A stretch of 64,000 nucleotides of DNA from Zanthoxylum bungeanum. Its lineage: Eukaryota > Streptophyta > Magnoliopsida > Sapindales > Rutaceae. The stretch is taken from contig SKCR01025361.1 of assembly GCA_019454045.1 (NCBI GenBank), forward strand, positions 186,001-250,000, in the 5' to 3' direction. Made by a program: the position numbers and the translations under genes. Within the stretch, counting starts at the first letter, position 1. The number at the start of each line of letters is the position of its first letter. The notes below the pieces were generated by a model. That model saw nothing but the letters and a program-made list of their open reading frames with translations. It was not told the DNA's origin and searched no databases. This document shows positions 1 to 10,690 of this stretch, piece after piece.

Positions 1-890
1 TCGAAATCGAATTTCGATTATTATATCGAATATAATAATTTTACGATTAATTCCAAATTAATCGTTCTCTCTCTATGTATAGTACTTTATCCAAGATAAA
101 GTCTCTCCGTAATTAATCCAAGATTAATCGAGTTTGAATCATACGTCATTGGTGAATCTTCGGGAAGCGACCCAAGAGATCTCTGTGGATGTTGGCAGTA
201 AATACGGCCGTCAGATTATCCGAACACGTACGTACCAAGTACTACGTTTTTACCGACGATTTACAAGACAAGGTTAGCCTCTAGCAAAACGCCATGCCTA
301 CCCAATTCTCCAGAAATATTCTTATTGGAATATAAGATCTATAACAGGCGTAGTATACCATAGTATAGTGTATACTGATCCAGTATCGGATGATCACATG
401 TAAGGCCTGGGGCTGGAGAGTGTGTCTGCCCCGTACGATACATATATCGGACATCAAGCAACTAGTCTCTTTGAATCGGATAATCCTGACCTTGTCATAT
501 TATCCCGATGGTTGCAACCATTATAGAGTACTAGTTCTGTATCCTGCGCGATCATCATCTCCATATGTCTGAAGTGATACTTCCGTCTTGACATCACACC
601 CAATACACTACGATTCCCGATAAACCTAGAAGAGGTGTACACAGAACCTGTTAAAGCCCTGGACGACCAAAACTAAAGTCTACCGATTGTCGCAAGTACT
701 AGCGATGCAAGTCTCAGGTTAAGACCATATGCACCTACCCTGAAGCGGACTCCCATAGACACGCAGACATACTACCAATGGGATTCCGCGGGGTCTATCC
801 AGAGCGAAGCTGTTTTCCGTACCATCGGTAAAACACAACCTCCTACCGCACTTGCATAAGTATCCTATACTTAAATATATGAGAACTATG
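1..890 (-). repeat. Copia-1 3' LTR, partial
   Basis: Aligns base for base with 7732-8619 of the 5' LTR, with a few small differences near 185-250. The window starts inside it. At 890/891 it jumps straight into RNase H coding sequence. The 292 bases matching 8620-8911 (start of U3), the polypurine tract and the last pol codons are therefore deleted. Confidence 0.88.
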
Positions 891-1790
891 CCACGATGCG
901 ATCTTTTCGATCTTCACATCGCCACGATGTATGATCTCTCGAATCAGATGGAATCGTCGAAGAACATGTTTGGATCGTTGATGAGACCTTGGTTCCTTAG
1001 CCTGTGCTATAGCCCCGCTATTGTCACAATACAATGGAACGGGCTCAGCTGCTAACGGAACTACTCCTAATCCAATTAGGAATTTACGGATCCAAACTGC
1101 CTCTTTTGCTGCTTCAGCTGCTGCAATGTACTCCGCTTCAGTTGTTGAATCGGCAACAGTATCTTGCTTGGAAGATTTCCAGCTCACTGCTCCGTTATTC
1201 AAACAAAATATGTACCAAGATTGCGACTTAAAGTCGTCTCTGTCGGTTTGGAAACTTGCATCGGTATACCCAGATACCTCAAGTTCTCCATCTCCATAGA
1301 TTAAGAAAGCATCCTTAGTTCTGTTAAGATACTTAAGGATACTCTTAACCGCCATCCAGTGATCTTTACCTGGATCGGCCTGATATCGACTGCACATGCT
1401 CAAAGCATGGGACACATCAGGTCGTGTACATATCATGGCATACATGATCGATCCGACTGCCGAGGCGAACGGAGTCCGACTCATGTTGTCTCTCTCATCT
1501 TGTGTTTTAGGACACATGTCCCTAGATAGATAGACGCCATGTGATATTGGTAACAGTCCCCTCTTGGACTGATCCATGTTGAATCTCTTCAACACTTTAT
1601 CAATATATGTACTCTGGGAGAGTCCAAGTAGCTTTCTAGATCTATCCCGGTAGATCTTTATTCCTAGAATAAAAGCTGCCCCTCCCAGATCTTTCATGGA
1701 GAATTTCAATGAAAGCCAAGCTTTCACCGACGTTAACATGGGAATGTCATTGCCGATAAGCAATACATCGTCGACATAAAGGACAATAAA
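891..1790 (-). pseudogene. Copia-1 pol, C-terminal part: end of RT and RNase H
   Basis: The frame opens just downstream of a single-base frameshift in RT. It encodes the RT catalytic YVDD (about 1769-1780), then LLIGND and the RT connection region. A Copia RNase H follows, with SGYTDASF and DSTTEAEYIAA as acidic motifs, ending near residues RGDVKIEKI. The last 25-30 residues and stop are missing, because the deletion at 890/891 fuses the frame to LTR sequence. The frame is otherwise free of stops, which is unusual among the elements here. RNase H removes the RNA template during reverse transcription. Confidence 0.85.
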
Positions 1791-1792
1791 AG

Positions 1793-4750
1793 TCAGTGCA
1801 CTCCCACTAACCTTCTTATATACACAAGGATCATCTTGTTTTGAATGAAATCATATTCTTTTATGATCTCATCAAAACGCTGGTTCCACGACCGCGATGC
1901 TTGCTTCAGTCCATAAATGGACCGATTTAACTTACAAACCTTGTTTGCAAGTCTAGGTGCGATAAAACCGTCAGGCTGTTGCATATAAACATCCTCCGAA
2001 AGGTTTCCGTTAAGGAAAGCGGTTTTAACGTCCATCTGCCATATTTCATAATCGTAATATGCAGCTATTGCAAGCATTATCCGAATGGATTTAATCATGG
2101 CAACGGGTGAGAAGGTTTCGTCATAATCAACTCCAAGTCGTTGACGATATCCCTTCGCTACAAGCCTAGCTTTGTACGTTTGTACGTTGCCATCCATGTC
2201 AGTCTTCTTCTTGAAGACCCATTTGCATCCAATAGGCTTTACGCCTTCTGGTGCATCAACCAGTGTCCAAACTTGGTTGGTATACATGGAATCCATTTCG
2301 GCCTTCATGGCTTCTTGCCATAAAGCGGATTCGATACCTTGTATCGCTTCCTCATACGTAGCCGGTTCATTATCCTCAATAAGATTAATATCTACATGAG
2401 GTGAGATCAGGAATCCATACCTCTCAGGTATTACCCTGACTCTCTCCGACCTACGCGGTCCTTGTGTATTTGAAGATTGTGGTTCAGTCTCATCCCAGAT
2501 GGACTGTTCATGTTCCGTTGATAATTCATTGCCAAGAACAGTATCACTACGACTTTCATCGAGTTCTACTTTCTTCCCACTAAACACTGCATTTAGGAAT
2601 TCCTTCTCAAGGAAAACCGCATGTAGAGCAACAAATACTTTGTTCTCTTGTGGGTGATAGAAGTAATATCCTTTGGTTTCCCTAGGATATCCAACGAATA
2701 GGCATTTATCTGATTTGGGTTCAAGTTTGGTACCTTCCAAACGTTTAACGTATGCCCAGCAACCCCAAATCTTCAGGAATGAGAAACCCGGTTTCTTTCC
2801 TGTCCATATCTCATATGGTGTCTGTTCAACAGACTTTGACGGAACCTTATTCAAAATAAGAACTGCACTGTTTAATGCATATCCCCAGAAGGAAATTGGC
2901 AGCTCAGTGCGACTCATCATCGACCTTACCATGTCCAACAAGGTACGGTTTCTCCGTTCGGACACACCATTTAATTGTGGTGTTCCAGGAGGAGTCCACT
3001 GTGAAAGAATACCATATTCTTTCAGGTAATCTTGAAACTCATTACTTAAGTATTCGCCACCACGGTCCGACCGTAATGTCTTAATACTCTTGCCTGTTTG
3101 TTTTTCAACTTCGTGTCGAAACTCTTTGAATTTCTCAAAAGTTTCCGACTTGTGCGTCATTAGATACACATAACCGTAACGTGATGCATCATCGGTAAAG
3201 GTTACGAAGTATCGATATCCACCTCTAGCCTGGCTAGACATGGGCCCACAAACGTCACTATGAACGAGGGCTAACAGTTCAGTGGCGCGTTCACCTTTAC
3301 CGCTAAAAGGTGATTTAGGCATTTTGCCTAATAAGCAAGATTCGCAGACGTCATATGAATTTGGATCAAATCCGTCCAAGTACCCACTCTTCGAAAGTGT
3401 GGATATGCGAGTCTTGTTAATGTGTCCCAGACGACAATGCCACATATAAGTTTCATCATTTGGATCACTCTTTTTAAGCCTTTTGTTTGTTAATTTATAT
3501 GTAGGAGATTCATTTATATTCAAAATATAAAGACCATTATTTGCAACTGCAGTGCATATTTCTGCATCATTTTTATATAAATAACACCCAGTGTTTCTAA
3601 ATACAAAAGTGTACCCATTTCGGGTTAACAAAGATACAGATATAATATTCCTAGTCAAACTAGGTACATAATAACAGTCATTTAGTTTAAGTACATGCCC
3701 CGAGGGCAGTTCTAATACAAAAGTGCCCACGGCCAAAACAGCAACAGGAGTTCCGTTTCCAACTCGTAGATCAATCTCCCCTGAAGCCAGAGTCCTGCTG
3801 TTCTGCAGATCCTGCACATCAGTACATATATGAGAACCACAACCAGAATCAAAAATCCAATTTTTAAAACTAGAAGTAGCCATGTTTATTTCAATAACAA
3901 ACATACCAGAGGTCGGTGCCTTGCCCGCCTTGATCTCCCTTCTGATCGCCTTGTTCATGCGGCAGTCACGCTTCCAGTGACCTCTTTTGCCGCAGTTAAG
4001 GCATATGTCTTGTGACTTGTTCCTCGGCTTCCCAGAAGCCATCGGCATCTTGGCCTTGCCCTTGTTCTTACGCTTCTTCTTTTTCACCCCTCCAGTTGCC
4101 TTGGGCCCAGCCCTTGACGTCTGAGAGGTCGATGCAAAGTGCGCCTCGCGCTTGTTGCCTTTAAGAAGCTCTTTCTCTGACTCCTTAAGAATGGACAATA
4201 GCTCTCCAAGAGTATCGTCCGTATCCATCAACTTGTAGTTGATGATAATCTGCTTCCAAGTATCGGGAAGTGACTGTAAAAGCATGTCTACAGTCAGCTC
4301 AGCCTCCAAGACTATTCCCATCTTGGCCAGCTCATCAATGTCAGCTATCATTTGAGTCCCGTGGGCCTCAACTGAAGCGCCATCAGTCATACGGGAGCGA
4401 AAGAGTTTCTTCACCAACTCATACCTCTCCATCCGCTTATTAGTGCGGTGAAGATCCTTTAGTCTAGCCATCATATTATAAGGATCCAAGTCCCTATTCT
4501 GGCGACGAAAGTGTTGAGTCATGGAAGCAAGCATGATCGACTGAGTTGTATCACAATCATCGCTATGAGTTCTCCATAACTCCAGCTCAAGTGGCTCAGT
4601 GGGCCTCGGCCCGAGAGGTCTCTGTATGGTGTACAACAGCCTCTCTGCCCCAAGGACTATCCTCAGGTTCATTTCCCAGTCAGCAAAGTTCGTGCCCTTA
4701 AATACATTATCACCCATGATTATGTCTCGGACATTTCCTTTGTTTGCCAT
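1793..4750 (-). pseudogene. Copia-1 gag-protease-integrase-RT polyprotein (985 codons before frameshift)
   Basis: Starts at ATG 4748-4750 (MANKGN). Gag capsid-type region spans residues 1-240, a Lys-rich stretch follows, and a CCHC zinc knuckle CLNCGKRGHWKRDC lies near residue 250. Aspartic protease motif FDSGCGSH is near residue 300. A GAG-pre-integrase zinc region (WHCRLGH, CESCLLGK) follows. The integrase core has HSDVCGP, SDRGGEY and GVSERRNR, supplying the D, D, E triad. RT begins near residue 860 (VDAPEGVKPIGCKWVFKKK) and continues through QMDVKTAFLNG and YGLKQASRSW. Near 1845 the frame shifts by one base just after the FIQN residues, and the correct frame (DDPCVYKK) continues in the next entry. 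One repaired base would give a full-length gag-pol, so this copy is close to autonomous. Confidence 0.92.
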
Positions 4751-6940
4751 CTTAACTACGATAGTCCAACTATCTAGTTAACGATATATGGGTACAGTCA
4801 AACTGTTACAAAATAACATTTTATTAGTCCAACTAATGTTAAAATATTGACGAAATAAATTTTGTAAGCGCGTAAAGCTAAGTATCTGAATGAAATTGCA
4901 AATTCAATACTAGCCTCCCACTATTTTCTACAAGTCTCTAACCCTCTGTCGAGTACTCGGGAAATCCAATTTCCTAGTGGGCTAGGATCCCGTTAAATAA
5001 CACACAACCTTGACTTTGGCCAACAAGTTGTATGATATTTAACTAGGTAGATCTCGAAGATCAATTGGATCCCATCCAATTCCTAGATCCGGTAGGTGGA
5101 CATCCAAGTCCGAAACATATATATCTAATACATATGTCAATGTATCCAATACATTTTCCTAACCATTTCCTCTGAATCAACTAAGTCTTGGCTTTGGCAC
5201 AACAAACTTAATGATTCCAGTTAAGCGGGACCCATTGACATGGAAAGTTTCGTAATCAATGTCGATGGACAAGAAGTGATCTTGACTTTGGCCAACAAAT
5301 CACAACTTGGACAAGACACCGATATGGAACAAAACTCTCATGATTCAAACACATCCTCAATTGACAAAGGTCTTGACTTTGGCCAACAAACCAATGCCAA
5401 TTTCGGATCTTGAGAAAGAATCACTCAACGGAAGGAAAATCGCTTAATATTGTTTGAGGGATTTTCGTGTAATTGGCAACCAATTAATTTATCTTTGTTA
5501 GGTCTCATCATCATACACCCTTAAGCATGCTTCTAAAACATCATAAAGCGCGTAAAGTAAAGTAATAGCGATATACGGATGGATATGAACAACAACTTGT
5601 TCCTAGAACAAATCACTCCCTTTCCTCTCCCCGCTAGAACTATTCTACTCTTACCCAATTACATAATACAATAAGAGAAACCTCATTTACATTGAGGGGA
5701 ATTAGGTGAGAAGAGAATACAAAGAGACAATAAGAGAAAGGCTGGACACGCAGGTCCAATTTATAAATTCTAAATTTACAATAATTTCTAAAATTACCCT
5801 TCCCTTCTAATATCCATCCGATATACACTATTCATACATTACATCCACATTCATTCATTCAAGGCATGTTATACAACCAATCAAATCCAATTAATTAGTC
5901 TTTAATTAGGTGACAATACAATGTTCAAACAATTGTTTGCATTTGCGCGAGTCCAACTCAATTTGAGAATAAATACTTATAGTATGAATTCACGAATTAT
6001 ATCGAACTACTCGTCAAATCCAATTTAAGTCGTATTCAATACTAATCCTTATATTTAATTCCAAATTAAATATTTACACTTTTATTGTGCTTTTATGACT
6101 TAGATTCCAAATCTAATTCTATCGGGTCTCAAAGCCCAATCAACATCCAATGTCCGTTTAATTAAAGTCCGATGGGCTTTCAATTGATTTCATTAGGCTT
6201 GGGCCTTGGTCAATGTGGGTCAAACCCAATTTCCAAGCCCAATAAGGAATCACCCTCATTTGCCATAAAAATCAATATCAAGCCCATAAGGCCCAATTAA
6301 ACATAAAAGCCCATTTATTACATTTGGACTTAATGGAGTGATTTAGGCCCATTTTTGGATCCAATCCAATTTGCCCAAACCTACTTGGTCCAACCAAGCC
6401 CATTATGTCCAAATATAATAGTTTTAGGCCCAATTCAAAATTAAGCCCAATTAATCAAATTTTAAAATTCCAAATTTTATAACTTAATTAATTAAAGTGT
6501 AATGTCATGATTAATCCTTTAAATCAATATTTCCAAAATATCAAATTAATCCATTAATCATATTTTTATCTTAAATACATGTCCAACATTATTTAATCAA
6601 AAAATCAAGTCCCTAATCTTCTTCCATGCATTCGGCCAAGGTGATGAAAAATTACCGATTTCGTTTTCAATCCAATCGAATCACAAATCGTCATTTTATG
6701 TTCGTTTAAAGTCATCCAATGATCTTATAAACAACAAATCATCATCTCCATGGTCTAGGTAGTATTCGGCCAAGCCTCTCCAAGAGGGGAAAAATTAATC
6801 CAATTTATTTTTCATGAAATTGATAATGTATAACATAATGTAACATACATTTAAGCATACTTAATCAATCAAAATCATCAAATCATGCTTCAATCAATTT
6901 TGCCCAAATATTACCCTAATATATTTTCATGCTCTTTAAG
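4751..6940 (-). other. Copia-1 untranslated leader
   Basis: This 2.2-kb AT-rich stretch lies between the primer-binding site and gag and has no long ORF. The gag-proximal part (5005-5395) has four copies of a motif that reads, on the element strand, close to GTTTGTTGGCCAAAGTCAAG. The middle (6120-6450) has more than ten GCCCA/TGGGC motifs. Palindromes with CCA centres occur at 6051-6073, 6100-6116, 6463-6479 and 6527-6541. The same layout recurs in Copia-2, Copia-3 and Copia-4, so it belongs to the family. Long leaders are known in BARE-type elements. Confidence 0.8.
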
Positions 6941-6953
6941 CTCAATGATACCA
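6940..6953 (-). other. Copia-1 primer-binding site (tRNA-iMet type)
   Basis: On the minus strand the bases next to the 5' LTR read TGGTATCATTGAGC. This matches the usual start of plant iMet primer-binding sites (TGGTATCAGAGC) for the first eight bases or so. One spacer base separates it from the LTR end at 6955. Confidence 0.8.
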
Positions 6954-6954
6954 T

Positions 6955-8911
6955 TGTTGGAAATTCTAATCCATGTCCCAAGATCAAAAGAGCAAACAAA
7001 TATAATAATGAATGAACAATATTGAAGTATGGCGGAATCATACTCACAAAGATCGGAATGCGGATGCGTTGATGAAATAAAATTTTCTCCTTTGTGCAGT
7101 GAGGTTTCGGCCAAGGTGAGTGGGGAAGCTCCAAGCTTTCTTTGATCCTTCCAAGCTCAAGATTAGTTTCCCATAACACCTTTGTATGATCCCTTGAAGG
7201 TGCTAGCCTTATATGTGATTTAATGTTCCAAACACACACACTTTCTTCAAGTTTTTGCAACAAAAACAGAAAAGGGAGAGGGCTGTGAAACTTCACAGTT
7301 TCGGTCAGAGGTGAAGAGAGAAGGATGATGATTTTTGTTTCAAAATCAATTTATATTTATGCCATAATATTTATTAAATTAATAATAAACTTATGACACA
7401 AATCATGCAATGGCTTAGAGTGTCAAACACTCAAACTCCATGCAAAACCATTGAGTGTATTGTACACTATCACCATGCAATGTATTAACAATTAAATAAT
7501 GCATAAAATGACATGTGTCATGTGGGCCCCACACAACCCAAATGAAAGTGGGCCCACGCGTACTCACGCGTTCGGGTTCGATATTTCCGAAATACCGAAC
7601 TTTCGTCGCGACGTTAATTAAATCGAATTTAAATAAATAATTGCGCCTAGCGAAATTATTATTTACGTCGCTAACGAATTAATTCTAAATTAACTCGTTT
7701 GCCCGAATTAAAATCTAATTTTAATTTCGCGTCGAAATCGAATTTCGATTATTATATCGAATATAATAATTTTACGATTAATTCCAAATTAATCGTTCTC
7801 TCTCTATGTATAGTACTTTATCCAAGATAAAGTCTCTCCGTAATTAATCCAAGATTAATCGAGTTTGAATCATACGTCATTGGTGAATCTTCGGGAAGCG
7901 ACCCAAGAGATCTCTGGATATGTTGGCAGTAGTAATACGGCCGTCAGATTATCCGAACACGTACGTACCAAGTACTACGTTTTTACCGATTTACAAGACA
8001 AGGTTAGCCTCTAGCAAAACGCCATGCCTACCCAATTCTCCAGAAATATTCTTATTGGAATATAAGATCTATAACAGGCGTAGTATACCGTAGTATAGTG
8101 TATACTGATCCAGTATCGGATGATCACATGTAAGGCCTGGGGCTGGAGATGTGTCTGCCCCGTACGATACATATATCGGACATCAAGCAACTAGTCTCTT
8201 TGAATCGGATAATCCTGACCTTGTCATATTATCCCGATGGTTGCAACCATTATAGAGTACTAGTTCTGTATCCTGCGCGATTATCATCTCCATATGTCTG
8301 AAGTGATACTTCCGTCTTGACATCACACCCAATACACTACGATTCCCGATAAACCTAGAAGAGGTGTACACAGAACCTGTTAAAGCCCTGGACGACCAAA
8401 ACTAAAGTCTACCGATTGTCGCAAGTACTAGCGATGCAAGTCTCAGGTTAAGACCATATGCACCTACCCTGAAGCGGACTCCCATAGACACGCAGACATA
8501 CTACCAATGGGATTCCGCGGGGTCTATCCAGAGCGAAGCTGTTTTCCGTACCATCGGTAAAACACAACCTCCTACCGCACTTGCATAAGTATCCAATACT
8601 CAAATATATGAGAACTATGTTGTTGTGCCCTCACAACACGCACAAGTGCAGTACTAGTCTATTCCGCATTATCGATGTCCAATCTCGATAATACTACGAC
8701 TAGGGATATTTAATGATTAAACCTTTATGGATTGATACTGTCTCATATCATCTCAATCCGGAATTAATCATAGGGACTTTTACCATTTATATATCAAAGT
8801 AAATAAATTACAAAACGGTAAAAGGCAATTTCATTACTACATAGTTAATTTTGTACAATGATACAATATCATTTACAAAATAGTGACGCTATGGGTCATT
8901 ACTGTCTAACA
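6955..8911 (-). repeat. Copia-1 5' LTR (1957 bp)
   Basis: On the plus strand it runs from TGTTGGAAATTC at 6955, next to the primer-binding site, to ...CTGTCTAACA at 8911. Both ends match the Copia-2 and Copia-3 LTR ends. It contains a run of nine palindromes at 7618-7859 (see findings). The C-rich end at 8820-8911 is the start of U3 in element orientation. I could not place a TATA box with confidence. Confidence 0.88.
7618..7859. repeat. Palindrome array in Copia-1 LTR
   Basis: Nine consecutive inverted repeats, each with a 3-base centre: 7618-7632 (CGA), 7644-7652 (CTA), 7673-7699 (CTA, one mismatch), 7706-7726 (CTA), 7732-7748 (CGA), 7748-7770 (CGA), 7774-7796 (CCA), 7815-7833 (CAA), 7843-7859 (CAA). 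Arm lengths run from 3 to 12 bases. Every centre has the form C-N-A. Confidence 0.85.
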
Positions 8912-10690
8912 GGAAAATGGTAGCTCAGAGCGACTCATGATTAACCTTACTATGTCGAACAAGGTTCGGTTTCTCTGTTCGGACACACCGCTCAATTGAG
9001 GTGTTCCGGAAGGAGTCCACATTGAAATAATACTATACTCTTTCAAGTAATTTGAGAAACTTATTGCTTAAGTATTTTCATCACGGTCTAATCATGATGT
9101 TTTAATACATTAGCCGATCTGTTTGTCTACTTCGTGTCGAAACTCTTTGAATTTATCAAAAGTTTCTGATTAGTGTTTCAAAAGAAACACATAACCATAA
9201 CGCGATGCCACATCCGTAAAGGTTAGGAAGTGTTCATATCCACCTCTAGCCTAGCTAGATATGGGCCCACTTACGTCACTATGAACGAGGGCTAACAGAT
9301 CAATGACACTTGTACTTTTACCAAGTAAAAGGTGTTTTAGGCACTTTGCCTAATAAACTAGATTCGTAGACATCATTTGAATAGAATCAAATCCGTCCTG
9401 GTATCCACTCTTCAAAAGTGTGGATATACGAGTCTTGTTTAATGTGTCCCATATAATAATGCTACAAATAAGTCTCATCTGATAAATTCAGTTTGAGCTA
9501 TTTTTTTGTCATGTTATACGTTTGAGATTCATTTATATTCTAAATATAAATACTGTTATTCACATCTAATGTGTTTATCTCAATATCATCTTTATAAAAT
9601 GAAACACTTTAGTGTTATTGAATATAAAGGTATATCCGTAACGGATTATACTCTGATATAGAGATAATGTTTCTAGTCAAACTAGGTACATTATAACAGT
9701 TTCCTAATTTAAGTACACACCCAAATGGTAGTTCCTAAACTTAGGTTTCTACGGTTAAAACAACGACTTTCATCCCGTTTCCTATTCGCAGATCAATCTC
9801 AACTGAAGTCAGTCTCCTGCTAATCAGCAGATTCTGCACAATAGTACATATATATGTACCACATCTAGTATCAAAAATCCAATTTAGAAACTAGTAGTGA
9901 ACATGTTTATGACAAACATACTTGAAGCTGGAGCCTTGCCCCGCCTTCACTTCCTTCATGTCTGCCTTGTCCATACAGCAGTCACTCTTCCAGTGACCCC
10001 GTTTTTCATAGTTTAGGCAGACATCTTGGGATATGTTCTTTGTCTTCCTAGAAGACTGTGATGATTTTGCCTTTGCCCCTTTTAGAAGCTCTGGCTCTGC
10101 CTCCTAGAGCATAGCCGTCAATTCTCCAAGAGTTTACTCTTGATTCACAATGAACCTGCCCCAACTTTCGGGTAGAGACTATAAGATCAAATCTTTGGTA
10201 GTCTCGGCCACGTAGGTAATGCCCAGCTAACCTAGCTGATCGATGTCAGCAATCATCTGCGACACCTAGTGCTCGACAGATGTACCCTCTGACATACACG
10301 AGCTAAAGAGCTTCTTTTGCAGTTTGTACTTCTAAGATCTAAGAATAAATCTATGAAGATCTTTAATTTCATCATCAAGGTACAATGATCTAATCCTTAA
10401 TTTTGATGTCGGAATTAAAGTATCATTGCATTAAGCATAAAGGACTGAGCACTAAAGTTATCATCACATGAATCTTCCAAAGATCATGTTCTACTATTTT
10501 CTCAACTCCGGGCTTATGCCCAAGAGATTGCTCTATCAAATAGAGTAACTTCTCAGTTCCTAGGACTATCCTGAGGTTCTATTCCCAATCTGAAAATTAA
10601 AGCCGTTTAATGACATTTTCACCCAGGTTTATGTTTTAAATGCTAATCTTTCAGTTATCTTGATTGTTATAGTCCAACTATCCAATCAAC
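8912..10690 (-). pseudogene. Copia-2 gag-protease-integrase remnant
   Basis: Minus-strand DNA here is collinear with Copia-1 2900-4750. It begins in the integrase segment around the SRSELP-type residues, passes GAG-pre-integrase, protease and zinc-knuckle regions (about 9950-10030), and reaches the gag start near 10670. No frame stays open for long. Assignment rests on nucleotide resemblance to Copia-1, for example the CTTGTTCGACATAG-type and TGGGCCCAC-type stretches. Confidence 0.8.

Larger units (their letters stand above)
1..8911 (-). mobile_element. Copia-1: Ty1/Copia LTR retrotransposon, Angela/BARE-like, left end cut by window
   Basis: Reading right to left, the order is 5' LTR (6955-8911), tRNA-iMet-like primer-binding site, a 2.2-kb untranslated leader, gag-protease-integrase-RT-RNase H, and a partial 3' LTR (1-890). 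The gene order with integrase before RT is the Copia order. A roughly 2-kb LTR with a long leader, and the integrase-to-RT linker ending in residues like LEKEFL, fit the Angela/BARE group; this lineage call is inference. The two LTRs look nearly identical where they overlap, so insertion is fairly recent. It lies directly against the Copia-2 integrase region at 8912, so it is probably inserted in Copia-2. The other target-site copy would lie left of the window. Confidence 0.9.

Noticed and set aside
2141..3084. Plus-strand ORFs across Copia-1 (for example 2673-3029)
   Set aside because: Antisense shadows of the intact gag-pol frame. No independent motifs.
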